Assembly (NCBI GenBank): GCA_002943765.1
Contig: PQWQ01000013.1
Location: forward strand, 1,178,001-1,242,000
Length of the DNA stretch: 64,000 bases
Source of the DNA: Psoroptes ovis
Taxonomy: Eukaryota; Arthropoda; Arachnida; Sarcoptiformes; Psoroptidae
Direction: 5' to 3'
Below the pieces are notes generated by a model. It was not told the origin of the DNA. It saw only the letters and a program-made list of their open reading frames with translations, and made no database searches. Within the stretch, counting starts at the first letter, position 1. Every line of letters starts with the position of its first letter. Shown here in pieces: positions 1 to 14,500 of the stretch. The translations under genes and the position numbers were made by a program.

Positions 1-2232
1 TTGCCTTGTGATTCAATTATACATTTGGAATGGTTGAAACAATCTTGTCAAATCAATTTTTTTCCGACAGTTTTGATGCTGTCGAATATGTTACTGTTGT
101 TCAACAACAAACACACAGCAACTATGTGTCTAATAAACGTCTATTTGAATTTACTTTCATCTAAAATCAATCAATTATTGTGTTAACACACTCAAACATT
201 GACACGCGTGTAATTTGATCGAGCTGGAGATTTCCGTCAAAAAATTTGGATCATTGAACCTTAACTATGAATTATATAACAAAGTATTTCTGTTATCGAT
301 GAAGCTAAGAAAAAATTTCCTCGTATTTATTTATTTTTCTCATTTACAAATATTTGTTTTTAAGATTTTTCATTTTTGAACTGCGAAAACAGACAAATCA
401 AAAATATTGAATTAATTTTTATTTTTCTGAATTAACTAAGAATAAATCTTCTAAGAGAAAAAAGCGACCCAGAATTTCAAAATTAATTTGTTTGTACGCA
501 GAGATTTTTCTAAAATTCTTCGTTGTCAAGCAATTTCCTTCTATAAGGTTATTTCCACTTGGAATTTGTTTCATGAATTTGTTAATGTTTGTTTAAGTAA
601 TTAAAGTTTCTCAAATAATTAAAGCTTCTTAGTCATTTGTAATTTAAGTCACTTTGCTTTCTTGGCTCTACCCTTAGCTAATTTCGATAAATATTGACAT
701 TTATCATCATTCAATTGCCAACATGTTTCTGGTTCCTGTCATTATTTTTTTATTTGACATATTTTATCCACTGTAAATACATTGTCTATTCATATTAAAT
801 GTTCATTGCCCTTTGAACTTCCTTTGTGATTCCTTTGACAAAAATATCCATGTATTTTTATAGTTTTTCTTTCCAAATTTTCAATTCAATTTTGATCAAT
901 TGCATCTCATTCATTTCTTAATCTTCAGACTGGCAGTAATTTTTCTTTTTGAAGCTGTTTTGTCGAAATGTGTTGTTGTTGAATGGTCATCTTTGTTTTG
1001 ACAACAAAATGAATTCGACCTTTTTTTGATTGAATGATTCATAAATCGATTGAATTGAATTTTTTTTCTTATACTTTTCACGCACACATTTATCTCAATT
1101 CAAATTCACACAAATCCATAAATCATTATCATCTTTTGAAATGTTTTTGATGTATTATTATTGATCTTCATGTTGTTATTTCGAATTTTTTTCTTCTTAT
1201 CCATTGATCAAAATATAAATATGAACTGCATTTGCATTTACATCCCATGCATTATCGCACATATTATTGATGCGATGATGGCAGTAGAGGTGGTTGTGTG
1301 GAGGTATTAGAGTTTCTTAGATAATAATTGAACTTTCTTGTTCATGAGATATTATTATTGTGAATAAAATCAACATCGACAACAACAATGACAATTATTG
1401 TTCTGTTTGATTTAGAGATTTAAAATTCATGCATAAGTCATGAATTTACCATATTATCGATCAGCATTATCATAGTAAGAAATTGTGAGGTACATATTTA
1501 GTTGATTTTATTTTTACATGAATTTTTAGGTTATACACCAAAATCCATCCATATGGTTGTTTAGTTGTGATTGTATTTGGTTGTTAGAGTTTTTTTCGCA
1601 AAAAATATTTCCTGAATATTCAATCATTTTATAAGGATATATCATTTAGCATATTGTTAAAAATGATTTAAATGAATTTTTTTTTTGTTCATTTTTCAAA
1701 GATAAAACACGATTAATTATGACAAACACATTATTTAAAAGCGATTCATAATGAAAAACAACGAAAATTTCGCTAATTTTGACCATATGTTTTGTTTATT
1801 ATCCTTATTTTATTATAATAGTAATCATCAACATGTTTTAAATAAACATACAATTTGTTTGATCATAATGACAACAATTTATTCTGGATATAAATGATTT
1901 TTGAAATAAAAAATTACTTTGACATAATTTTCGAATAGACATTAACCAGAAGAAAATAAGAATCGATTAATTTGAATCTTGTTATTCAGTATGTTTCAAT
2001 GTTTTTTTTTTTGAATTTTATTCTCTTGGTTTCTTGGTTCCTTGATTCCGAGTCAATTCATGTAATTTTTCATTATTAACAACAGAATCGATTTTTCTTT
2101 TAAACCACATTTTTCTTCGTTTTGTATCTTAATGATAATAAAACTAACCAAGAAATAACAATCAAATTTTGGTCATCATCATCATCATCATGAACATGGT
2201 TAATATAATGAGATGATGCCAAAGCAAATTAA

Positions 2233-2252
2233 TGTGTGTGTGTGTGTGTGTG
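2233..2252. repeat. (TG)10 microsatellite
   Basis: Ten uninterrupted TG units in AT-rich non-coding sequence. Confidence 0.95.
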
Positions 2253-4051
2253 GTAACAATTTCATTCATTCATTATTTATATTGATTTTCATTATTTTGT
2301 TTCATTATTTGGTCAATCATTATTCTTTGGTTTCTTCCAATATTATTATTACAAGGGTCATTTACTGAATTTTCAGGCAATAGAATTGGCTTCTTCCATC
2401 ATAACTGTTTCAGTTATTTTATTCGTTTTATTTATTGATTTTTCATTGTTTAATTTTCCATTTTTCATTCTCCATTTTTTAATTAAACATGCAATCAAAT
2501 TCCATTTTCATTCAATTTAATTCCATAGAAAAATTGTATGATTGGTTATTATTGATTCATTTGGAAATATTGAAACATGGAAGCCTACACACAAACACAA
2601 AATATGACAAAATTTTTCAAACATTTCAAATATGAAAGAATTTCTAATAATTTCATTTTACAATTTCAAACAATGGAAAAAAACTTGACAATTCTATCCG
2701 ATTTTTCTTCTTATCGAAGAAAAGCCAAAACTTTTTGCTTTGTGCGATTCTCTTCAAAGAAATAAACAAACAAATTAATATTGAAGCGAGCATACAAGCG
2801 AAAAAAACATCATCACGTCCATTTTTGTTGTTTTGATGATTGGTAATGTTCGCTTCCATTGTTGTCGAATGGTGGTTTATTGAATATAATAACAATAATA
2901 ATAATAACGATAATGATTATTGTATATGTCATTGATCCAATGTTGTTGGTGTTGTTGCTGCTGCTGTTTTCAATTATTGTTATTTTCAATTGTTTCAGCA
3001 TTTTTTCTATTCAGTGTCCATCATTTATATATTTTGCATTTGACACATCTGCAAAATATAACAATAATGTCGTTAATAATAACAATAATCATAATACATT
3101 TCATTCTGGAACAACACAAATTCAACTATTGAATCACTATTGTCATTCATATTCATTTATCCATGTGACCATTCATACATTCACTCATTCATTCATTGTA
3201 TTGCATATTTCTCGTGATAATGAATAATTACTATTTTTGGTTATTATTCCACATGATGTTTACAATGTCAGTATTTCAGTATTTTTTTGTGTGTGTGTCT
3301 GCACCGAAATATATGAAAACCTTTAAATGTCGCATCTATTTTATTTTATTTTTTTCTTGAATCAATTTTTGACTCACAATTCAATGTTGAAATTGTTATT
3401 TGTCATTTGTATTTTTTCTGCGATGTCAGTTTCATTTTGGAAAATGAAATATTTGTTGAAAGCCTCCAAAGTATTTTGTATCACTTTGTTATTGGTAACG
3501 ATTGATTTGATCAAAGTACCAATTATTTATGAAATTTTATTCTTATTTCTTATTCGATGATTGTCATTGTTTTCACAATCCCAAATATCAATCAATCAAT
3601 CAAGGTGTTGCTTTGAAATTTTCATATATTTGTTTAGTGAACTCGAACATTTTTGTCTTTTTTAATTCTTTAATTTCTTTAAAATTTGTCAAAATGAAAA
3701 AATCATCGGTAACAATCGAATAAATGAATGAATGCAAATATAAATCTTCAAAACAAAAGAAATAAAAATTGATGCGCATCGTTGAACACACACTTACATA
3801 CTCAAAACATCCTTTCCATGTTAAAAATTCAAGAAAAAAATGTCGAAATATTCTTAAATCATTATATTCTTTTTCTTTATTTTCATTTCTTTGGTTTTTT
3901 AATTGTTTTCATAAGCGAAACAAATGAAAAAAAAATGCTTATTGTTTTCATTTTTCATGGACATTGGTCATTTTCAATCATTTTTTGCCATCAATTTACT
4001 GGTTTATTGCACTCGAACAATATTTATTTTTATTATTTTGCATCAAATTTG

Positions 4052-4080
4052 CCACACACACTCACACACACACATACACA
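4052..4080. repeat. Imperfect CA microsatellite
   Basis: A CA-repeat tract interrupted by CT and AT dinucleotides. CA-rich sequence continues weakly to about 4100. Confidence 0.9.
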
Positions 4081-4979
4081 CTCAGACACATAGACACAAC
4101 TGCATCACCAAAACAATGGTCACACAATCAATCAATCAAAAATTTATTTATTTATTTTTTTGAAAAATCATTTGACCAAGAAAACGATAATAATGATAGT
4201 GATGATTATATCAATTGAAAAAATAGTCAAAGATGAATAGACAGGTTTCATTTCATGGATTCAATGTGTAAAGGTCATTGATATGCTCGGTTTTTTTTTA
4301 TTGCTGAGTATTTCTACCACTTTGTTCCCGAAATTCTTTCATTTTCTTCATTTGAAATTATCAAAAAAAAGTTGATTGACTGAGACCACAAATTTTTTTA
4401 TTCACTGAGCTTGAAAAATTGAAAAAATCAAATCAAATCAAATCTTACATTTTTTGTGGTTTCAAAAGGTTGATTCAAAAGGTTTAATTGTGAAATCAAT
4501 CAACTTTATCAATGAGTATTTGAAGCAGAGCTAAAAAAGTAATGAAAAATGGAATAAAATTGAATTATAAATCAATCATCGATTGATTTTCTTTTTGATT
4601 ATTTTAAAGTCATTATCGATGATTAATGGTAGTATCATATCTAAAAATTTATTCATTTTTGAACCAAAAAAATGAAATCAAATAACAATAATAATAATAA
4701 CCGCAATTAGAATTAAATTATATTTTTAATAATGATATTTATTTATACAAACACTCACACACACATAAATATTCAATAAACATTCAATCAAATTGAAATG
4801 ACTTCAAAATAGCAGTCTAAATTTGGATCTTTATTTCAAGATCAATTTCAAATAAAATGATATTAAATGAAAAAAATAAATAAATAAATTTTTTGGCCTG
4901 TCATTTTTTCAAAACTAATCATTTACACTCTTTTTAACTCTTCTCATTTTAATTTTGTTTTTTTTTCAACTGTTTACAG

Positions 4980-5534
4980 GTATCAAATATTGACAAAATG
5001 TCATTCAATCAAATTGATTTGGATTTTTTTAGATAGGTTATTGAATTTTTCAAATATTGATGTCGAATAAATCAACATTAAATATATATTTATTGAGTGC
5101 GAAACATTAGTGCCCGAATAGTCTTTTACAATCGATAATCATTGTTTCATTGAGTATCATTGGTTTATTTCGCCATTTCAAACAAAATGCAATGAAAATT
5201 GATTTTGTCATCAATAAAATCAGAGTATTAGAGAATAAGAAAAAAAATTGTCATTTTGAAACTGCTGGCCAAATTGTGTTTTTTTCTTGGAATTATTCAT
5301 TGATTTTTTTTCGGATGACACTTTTCAAAATGTAATCAAATTAGAAAAAAACGCTAAATTGATAGCTTTAATTTCGTTCTTTATTTCAATGAAATTTGTC
5401 GTATTTCCGATCAATCGAATCAATGCAATTCAAATCCAAGATTCACTTCAAATTAAATTCATTTTCATTTCACCATCATCCTCATCATCATCAACAATCT
5501 CAGATTCTTCATAGACAAAAACGTCATCGACAAA
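4980..5534 (+). other. Possible 5' leader of the receptor gene
   Basis: A long T-rich tract ending TTTACAG at 4979 is a good 3' splice site, so the exon carrying the receptor start codon may begin at 4980 and be joined to an unseen upstream non-coding exon. Weaker alternatives are CAG ending at 5503 and TAG ending at 5514, which would give a leader of only 20-30 bases. The longer leader would contain several upstream ATGs, which makes the nearer acceptors attractive. Confidence 0.35.
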
Positions 5535-8500
5535 ATGATGTTAGAATCAATGTATTCGAATATGAATAATGATGATAATGATAATGAAGATGATGATCAT
5601 AATTTGACACTAACATCACCAGTAACAACTACATTATCATCATTAATATTACCAAATAAACAGCAACAACCAATAAATTCATTAATCAATATCAATTATA
5701 ATGATAATAATGATAAAATAAATGATTATTTACAATATTATTATAATAATTATAATAACAATCAATATCTATCGATAACATTTGGTTGGTTAATAATATT
5801 CATATTAACAATATTTGTAATCATATTTATTGTATATTCGATAATAATACATTATTCATATCGAAGAAAATGGCGAACAGTCGATATATTGTTAGCGAGT
5901 ATATTGATACAAGAATTACCAAATGCTATGATATTATTATTATTATCGTTGATAAAAACAACAATATTTAAATTACCTCAGTCATTAAATTTCACAAATA
6001 TATTCAATATTGAAATTGATAATAATTATAATGATCATTATTTGAATAACAGCCATAATGATGATCAATATTCTTTAATGAATGAAAATAATAATGCAAA
6101 TAATTATTTCATAAATTGTAATCTATATGATTTAATATTATGGTTACAAACATCAAATCGTTTTTTTCATTATACAATAATCACATCATTAATTGTTGAT
6201 CGAGCTTTTATTCTAAAATGGCCATATCAATATCGTTTTTCGATTCGTCATTCACAGATACGTTTTTTTATATTTATAATTGCATTGATTTCGGCATTAT
6301 TCGGCACATTTGCCGTTTTAAGTCATCAAAATTATCAACTCAATCGATCGTCATTACTGTTACTAAAATCAAATGAAACTATCAAACAAACGTCAACAAA
6401 TATAATCAATAACAGTACTAATAATGATACTATGATCGATAAAATCAAATCGATAAAATTCAACGAAAATCAAACAAGTTTTCATCATACAGATTCGATC
6501 ATTGAATTCAGCTATAATCCATCAATCTATGACAATAACTATGGCTACTTTTTCATAACAATTTATAGTTTATTGACATTAATTTGTTTTTGTTCATTTC
6601 TTTACGTTGAATTAAATCGGCCAAAATTAATGATGAACAATTCATCTTCCTCATCATCAGCTTTATCACCGAATGAATCAAAAAATGTGCAATCAATTTT
6701 TGCAACAACAACAGCTACAATTTCACAACAACTACCGACAACAAGTTCAACATCATCAAATTCATCATCATCGTCATTATCAAAATCATCGCCATCTTCA
6801 TCTCGTTTTTCTTCGATAGCCAATTTGATCAACAATAACAATGATAATCATATTGTTGGTCAACAGCAACAGCTAAAACAATCCAACAACAATATCTCAG
6901 CTGCTGTCAATCATCATCAATCATTGATGAATATTGGTAAATTATCTTCAAAAACATCAGTTACATCGGCTCTTCCATCATATTATTATCCCAATGTCAA
7001 GCAACAGCAACAACAGCAGCAGCAGCAAGAAGAAAATTTGAAACATTTTGAAAATTTATCCAAAATAATCGATAATGGTAATAATGATACAATCGAAATA
7101 AGACTACAGCAACAGCAACAACGACAGAAAAATCTTGATTCATTAATGATCACTAATGATGATAATAATGTTAATAATGATGATGACGATGTTGATACAA
7201 TGGCAACAGCTGTTATTGCTGATGGCAACGACAACAACAATAATAATGATTCCGTTATAAGGAAAATATCGACTATAATTAATGCTGAAACACCGATTTC
7301 ATCAACAACAGCAGCAGCATCAACAAGTACATTTACATCAATGACATCAACCAATGATAATAATAGTATTAATCGTTTAATTGATCAAAAACAACAGAAA
7401 AAATATATCGCTAGTCGAACAAATTCAGTGAATGATAACAATAAAATTGATTGTGAACAACAAAACCTCCACCAGCAACAACAACAAATAATTAGTGCCA
7501 ATGATAATAATCATACACAAAAATCATCATCATCATTGATTGTTACACCATTAGATTTGATCAATGTTACAGCAAATACAGCATCAGATTCGTATTCATT
7601 TTTACGGCAATCATTCAATCATCATTTGATTGGTAACAACAATGCCAATGATAATAATAAACATCATTTACATAAACATCGTCTGAATAATAATAATATC
7701 TCACCATTCGATTTGCGATGGTCATCAGTGATTGGACCAGTATCATTTTGTTTTGCATTCAATCATGGACCATTTTTGGTAAGTTTATCATTTATTTATT
7801 TATTCATTTTATTCACATTAAGTTTCACATTCGGAACTACTCTTATTTTTATCATCATCATCATTTCAAATTTTAACTTTAAAATTTAAAAATCATCAAC
7901 GTTTGAATGAAAAGTTACTATTTTTAATATCATGAAAACAAAGGTATAAATGGAAAATTTAAATATATTTGAATATTTATAAACATATGCACATCATTTA
8001 AATATCATGATATGCTAAAATGGCTGAAAATAAAACTTTGAAATTTCATTCAAAATTCAAGAAAAAATTCAAAAAAGTGGTAAAATGAAAAATGAATCCA
8101 AAATTCATCAACAAAGATGGATTAAAAATAAGATCAGTGAAAATTAAATGAAAATGAAACACATTTTTTTCTTATTTGTGTTTCCCAAAAAAAACTAATT
8201 CAAACATGCAAAGTGAAAATCCACAAAACTTTTTTCATTCACTTTCTTTGCATTTTGCTTCAACATTTATTCCATAGTATATGCATCATATGACTGAAAA
8301 TTTGGATCATTTAAACCTTTGATACAAAATTAATGAACAATTTTTCGAAAACATTTTCAATTCACACACGCCAACACTCACGCACACATTGACGAACACA
8401 TTTCTGCGGATACATTCGTGCATTGTAAATGAATCTTTTACATTTTATTTTTTCAAAGTTGCTTACTTTTTTCTCGGAAACTTCCTATTTGAAAAAAAAA

Positions 8501-11500
8501 TTTCATGATCTCCTGAAACATTTAGTCCTGTATATCTAAATGTATTTGTTGTCATCTTGAGATTGTTTTTATCTTGAAGCACATTGGTATATGTGTAACT
8601 GAAATTGAAATACAAATACATAATTTCCATTATTATTATTATCATTGTCATTGTTGTTGAAATTTGTTGTTTAATATTTGATTCATGTTCTTCTTCTATT
8701 TTTTTTATAATTCAATTTTTTTTTAATATTTTATAATTTATTCGAGTTCTCAATAATGATATTATATCATCAATAAAATCTTATTGAATTCTATATTATT
8801 TATTTGACATTTCTGTTTTTTATGTATTTCAAAGTTGAAATTTCAAATGAGAAATATTTTCTCAATTCAATAACAATAATGATACAATAACATCAACAAT
8901 ATTTATGATAAAATGTATCTGTTGGCATCAGAAAAAATGATGATGATAATATGTGTTTGTTTTATTTTATTATTATTATTATCATTATCATTGTTATTAT
9001 ATTTTCAAATTGCGTGTATCAATTTCATTGAATATATAATATTGAAAAAATAAAGGAAAAAATCATCAATTTTGCTGTTTATAAGAAAATAAGGAACGAT
9101 GAAAATTTCCATTTTTTTAATGGACAAAATTAATATTTCCGTTCGATATATGTGCGTGTGTGTTTGTGTGGAGATGTTACACATTTTTTTTTATTTCCTC
9201 ATTGTTCAATGTTATGATGATTGTTTCTTCGGAAACATCAAAAATTTTCTTGCAATAATATCATTGATTTTATTATCATTATCATTATTATTACATAATT
9301 TTCATATTTCACCACATTTATAAAACGAAATAATCTAAAATTTAATGATTTGAAATTGAAAAAAAAATTGAAAATTGAAAATTATGAAAGATTTTTTCAA
9401 TATTTTCATCATTATTATTATCATTGCCAATTTCATTTTCCCGCATAGATACAATTTGATTTTTTTTTTGAATTTATCTTCAAAAATGTCGCAAATAAAA
9501 TTATAATGAATACGAATAATGCAAAACATACAAGAAAATGATAAGAAAAATCAATTTGATTGATTTGAATTGATCAATAATGGTGAATACACAGTAATGA
9601 CAGTTATATTCAATCATTATTATTTTGGAAAGAAAAATTGAAAAAATTTTCAATTTCTTCTTTGTTCATTATTTTTTCTTATTACTTGAAATGTTCCTCG
9701 AAATAGATTTCTCATTTCGAGGCGAAGAAATTTCGATTTCAGAAATTTTTTATTTCTTCACTGATGATCAAGTTCAATTTATTTTTTTTCAAACAAAATT
9801 TGAAATTTCTGGAAAAATAAAAAAAAAGATTTTCTTTAACTTGTTACCTCAAACCTCATAGTGAAATTTCAATGTAATGCATTTTAAATGAAGGAGCAAT
9901 AAATAAAATGTAGATTATTAGAACAGGATAAAAATATATTAATATAATTATTTCGTTTACATTAGTTTATGTTGATGAATGAACCAATTTTAAATTTTGT
10001 AAATAAAATGAAATAAATAAATAAAATCGAAATCATACGCTAATATTATACCATTCAAAGACCTTGATAATACATTTTTTTACGAATATATTAGTCTATA
10101 TATAATCTATGTCTTTCAATATTCATAACCATCATTAATGATATAATAATAATAATGATAACAACCTTAATGGTATTAATAATAATGCTAATAATAATAG
10201 AATCATTAAAAGATAATAAAGAAATTTATTTTCCAATGTTATCAATTGTAAAATCTTGAGAACAATTTTTTTTATATTTCAAAAAATCATCTTTTTTCCC
10301 CTGTTTTCTGGATTATTATTATGTTTTTCATTGCCGTTCCGATAATGATTATTAGTATTATTGGCATCATCGTCTTTATTTCTATTATTAGCATCAACAT
10401 TATTATTGAACATTCATCGATGTTCGACCTTGAATTGATTGTGGTAAAATCATAATAAAAATGATGATGATGAAGATCACAATAATCAAAATAATAATGA
10501 TAATGATGATAACCAAAAAAAAAACAAAAAACAAAAACAATTGAAAATCCAGATTAACCTTAACCAAAAATATTGAAAAAAAAACTATGACAAAAACATA
10601 ATCCATCAACATCATGTGATCATGAAAATTCATTTTGTTTTGTTTTTGTTTTTTCGCTTCCATTGATTATTTTTACTTTGAAAGACAAACGAAAAAATTA
10701 TGTTCAGATAGCCAAGATGATGCTACAAATCCATCATATTCTCATGCTTGAATATGTGAAAAAATGCAATTGAATTAAAATCTGAATAAAAATCTAAATA
10801 TTCAAATCAAATTTGATTTAGATCGACATACTTTTTCTTATTGGACATCTTCTTCATCTTCTGCTGCTTTATTTTAAACTTTATTCTCTCTTTGTTGACC
10901 AGCGAAAATGAGAATACTCCACTATTTAATGTATGCATGAAAATTGTTCATTGTCTTCTTCATTTTCGTCTTCATTATCATCATCATAGTGTATTTTGCA
11001 TCAATTTTTGAATTGAAGATTTAAAATTGAATTGAATTGAATAAAGGGTAACCTCTAATAAGATAGAGTCATTCTGCCTAAGGAAAAAAATCGAGAAAAA
11101 AATTATCGCATCATGTTCTTGGTCAATAGGGATGACAAAAAGTCAATTATGGTCATCTCCAATTCTTGACCCTTCCGGTCCAAAAAGGGGGTCAAAAGTC
11201 AATAATTGCGATATCTCGGCCGTTTTAAGAGGTGATGTCTCAATTTTTTCAATAATTAAAGATTATCTAGCCATTAATCATTGGTGAAAATATCATTGAT
11301 TTAAAAAGATTACTTTTTGAGATATATTCATTTGAAGTTACCATTTCCATTATCTTTAGGTTTTTTGATTGACGTGTACACGTCTAAACTGGAGATTGCT
11401 AAGGAACACAAGCATTAATGATAATTGCTATTTTCTATGACATTTTCCATGCAAATATTTTTAAAAATATAACTTAATGTTGATTTTTGTTTTTGGTTTT

Positions 11501-14500
11501 CATTTTCTATCTTGTTGTTATAAGAATGTCTTGAATGAAAATGCTCGGGCTTAAATGGTCATCAATTGATGATCATAGAAAATAGCAATTATCATTAATG
11601 CTTGTGTTCCTTAGCAATCTCCAGTTTAGACGTGTACACGTCAATCAAAAAACCTAAAGATAATGGAAATGGTAACTTCAAATGAATATATCTCAAAAAG
11701 TAATCTTTTTAAATCAATGATATTTTCACCAATGATTAATGGCTAGATAATCTTTAATTATTGAAAAAATTGAGACATCACCTCTTAAAACGGCCGAGAT
11801 ATCGCAATTATTGACTTTTGACCCCCTTTTTGGACCGGAAGGGTCAAGAATTGGAGATGACCATAATTGACTTTTTGTCATCCCTATTGACCAAGAACAT
11901 GATGCGATAATTTTTTTCTCGATTTTTTTCCTTAGGCAGTTATTGTAGGATACCCTTTTCATTTTTATCAATCTAATCTATAAAAGAAATGGTATTGACG
12001 TTGCTTTTGTTGTTGTTGTTGACCTAGAGCCATAGTTTTTTGAAGAAAAAAAATTGTATTCATTGGAAAAACGAATATTCAAAAATTATAACGGAAAAAA
12101 TAAATTGTATCATCTCATTATCATTATTATTGCCATCACTATCATCAATGTTGGAAGTCGCTCGATGACCATTTTTTCTACATTTTTTCATTGCTATTAC
12201 AATTAAATGATGCGTTAAAATGATTGAAAGAAAGGAGAGAAAAAAATGGTTTTATTTATTTAATTCATTTGTCCGAATTGAAAATGAAAAAAATGATTTC
12301 AGCTTTGCATATATTTTAAGGTTTTAATTATGATGATTTACGACTAATAATCATCGGGTATTAAACTGATTTTTAATTTTGCTCTCATTTTTGCGAAATT
12401 TATGGCCATCGTCATAATCATGATCATCACAACCACTCATTACATGATCATTGTAATGAAATGTTCAATAAATTCATAATTTTTTTGGTGTGAAAAATTC
12501 AGTTGCGTTGATTCAATATTAATGGTTTTCGACAAATGAAAATTTCAATTTTTTCAATTCAAAAAATTGAAATTTTAAATTTGATCTAAAAAAACTTAAA
12601 ATTTGATAATCACATTTTATTCGAAGAAATATAATCGCCATTTATTATTATTATTTTCAATCATTCATTCATTCATTGAATAATATCTTGAAACGCCTAA
12701 AATTTTTTTTGGGATTTAAACTAAATTTTATATCGAAAATTATAGACCATTCTCATATTTTGAAATAATTTCATAATTTTTTTTTTCAAAAATTATCATT
12801 ATTTTCTTCCATTATCGATAGCCCAAATTAAATAAATGAAATTTGTAAGAAAATACTCAACATTTTAACATGACATATATTTCAATGCTCAATGATTATC
12901 GAATCTGTAACTGAAATATTAAAAAACTAGAAAGAAAAAATATTTACTTCAAAGGATTTTTGGAATCAATCAATCGATCAATCAATTTTCATGTGTGTAA
13001 AAATTGAAAAATTTTTAGACAATTTCAGGCAAATATTAACTTGTTATTCATTTCTCTGGTGGTTTTTGATTATCAGGTACATTTGTGTGAGTGTGTTAGT
13101 GTATTTACAAGCGAATAATCTCTAAACATGATTGTGTGTGGATTTGTGGTATTTGTTCTCTTCATGTTGATCTACTAAGCTTTATTTGAGCTCTATTTTT
13201 GATTGAGTTGTCAAATATTCGAGATTTTTTCAATTCATCCGAAAAAATAAAGAAATTACCTTTTTTGTGTGCATGCATCATCCCGAATCAATGTTTCCAG
13301 GGGTGGTTATTCCCCTCAATCAAACAAAAAATATATTAAAATCAATTTTAAATGAAACTAATGTCAAAAAATTGGTTTGAATTAGTATCTTTATTCAAAA
13401 ACCGTATTATCTTAACCAGTGCTTATGTACCTACGATGTTACTAGAGGAATTTTTCCATTTTTTTCTTTCGATTAGTTTCAGGCAAATTTTTTCATTTCA
13501 TTTCATGAAATTATAATTATTTTCCGACACCAACAATTTCACTTATTATCATCATCATTCTTCTGCTTTTTTTTCTTACTTACTTTTCTCGCGACTACTA
13601 TTATCGACAACTAACCATTAAACATCGTTATTTTTAGCCAAAAAAAAAAAAAAAAAAAAATAGAAATAAAAAATAATTTTAATAATTTTATTTTTAAAAA
13701 TATACACATTTACTCAATGAATGAATGAATGAATGATGTATGATGAATAGATGAAACTAAATACTTTCAAGTGAATTATAAAAAAATTAAAAATATAAAT
13801 TCACCAAAAATTAAATTTTAGCCAATTTTTTCTATCATTTATTCATTCATTTAATGGAAAAATATACATTTATATACTTTATAAGTTTATTTCTTCTTTA
13901 TAATTTGTATCTCTTTGAACAAATTCGGTTTTTAGTGGTATCTATTCGAGTGTGAGTGTGTGTGTGTGTATCTTAGTAGGTTTCATTTTTATACATTTTA
14001 GTTTATTTAACCGAATCAAATGTGTTCAAATATGTCTGTATTCGTAAATCAAACATTTTTTAAAAGAAAATAGAAACATGAAATGAATCAAGAAGTAATT
14101 TTTAAAAAACTTAAAATTGACTTTTTTTCAGTTTCTTCTGGCGAAAATCGCTTGGATATTTTTAAATTTCATCTCATTTTTTTCAAATTTTGAGCCGTAA
14201 AACCGTTTATTTAATATCTATGTTTGAGTGTATGTGTTGGAGTGTGTGTATCGAATGTGTTTTTTCATACCTTTTTTTGATGAACATCTTTTGATGGATG
14301 TTACATCATGGTGGATATACTGTAGTAAGATCACTACTCTACAGTCAATCCATCCATCAATCAATCGATCGTTAATTTCACACATTTTTCTCTGTTCAAA
14401 GATTATTTTGATTGATCTTGAATTACTTTTTTTTATATTTGAAATTACATTTCAATTTTTTCTAGGTTTTAGTTTTTTCTACTTCGTAAATTGATCACCT

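Larger units (their letters stand above)
1..4979. other. AT-rich non-coding DNA upstream of the receptor gene
   Basis: I see no supportable coding exon here. Open frames are short, rich in Phe, Ile, Asn and Lys, and have the low-complexity look of AT-rich non-coding DNA. The stretch holds TG, CA and ATC/AAT microsatellites and many A/T homopolymers. It could contain upstream non-coding exons or the promoter of the receptor gene, but nothing in the sequence fixes a transcription start. Confidence 0.6.
11043..11959. mobile_element. Foldback (MITE-like) element with long inverted arms
   Basis: Two 367-bp arms (11074-11440 and 11573-11939), read base by base as exact reverse complements, flank a 132-bp loop. 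Outside the arms the inverted symmetry continues imperfectly. The left end reads AAAGGGTAACC, and the right end reads AAAGGGTATCC on the opposite strand, separated from the arms by unmatched spacers. This terminal arrangement fits a foldback transposon or a large MITE. I see no convincing target-site duplication and no transposase. The arms are less AT-rich than the host intron. Confidence 0.75.

Noticed and set aside
2859..3227. 122-codon plus-strand frame
   Set aside because: Ile/Val/Leu/Asn-rich low complexity from ATA/AAT repeats, with no splice or start context.
6986..7354. 122-codon minus-strand frame rich in Cys and Leu
   Set aside because: Antisense of the CAG/CAA and GAT repeats in receptor exon 1, so a shadow.
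7779..7889. Receptor ending at the stop at 7889 as the main product
   Set aside because: A consensus donor at 7779 and a perfect phase-0 continuation at 32619 that completes segments 6 and 7 make splicing the better model. Kept only as a possible isoform.
11726..11971. 81-codon minus-strand frame as a gene
   Set aside because: It lies in the right arm of the inverted repeat and its mirror copy exists in the left arm. It has no known domain, and absence of stops over this length is unremarkable.
13640..13660. A21 tract as the tail of a processed pseudogene
   Set aside because: No coding remnant upstream and no flanking duplication seen.
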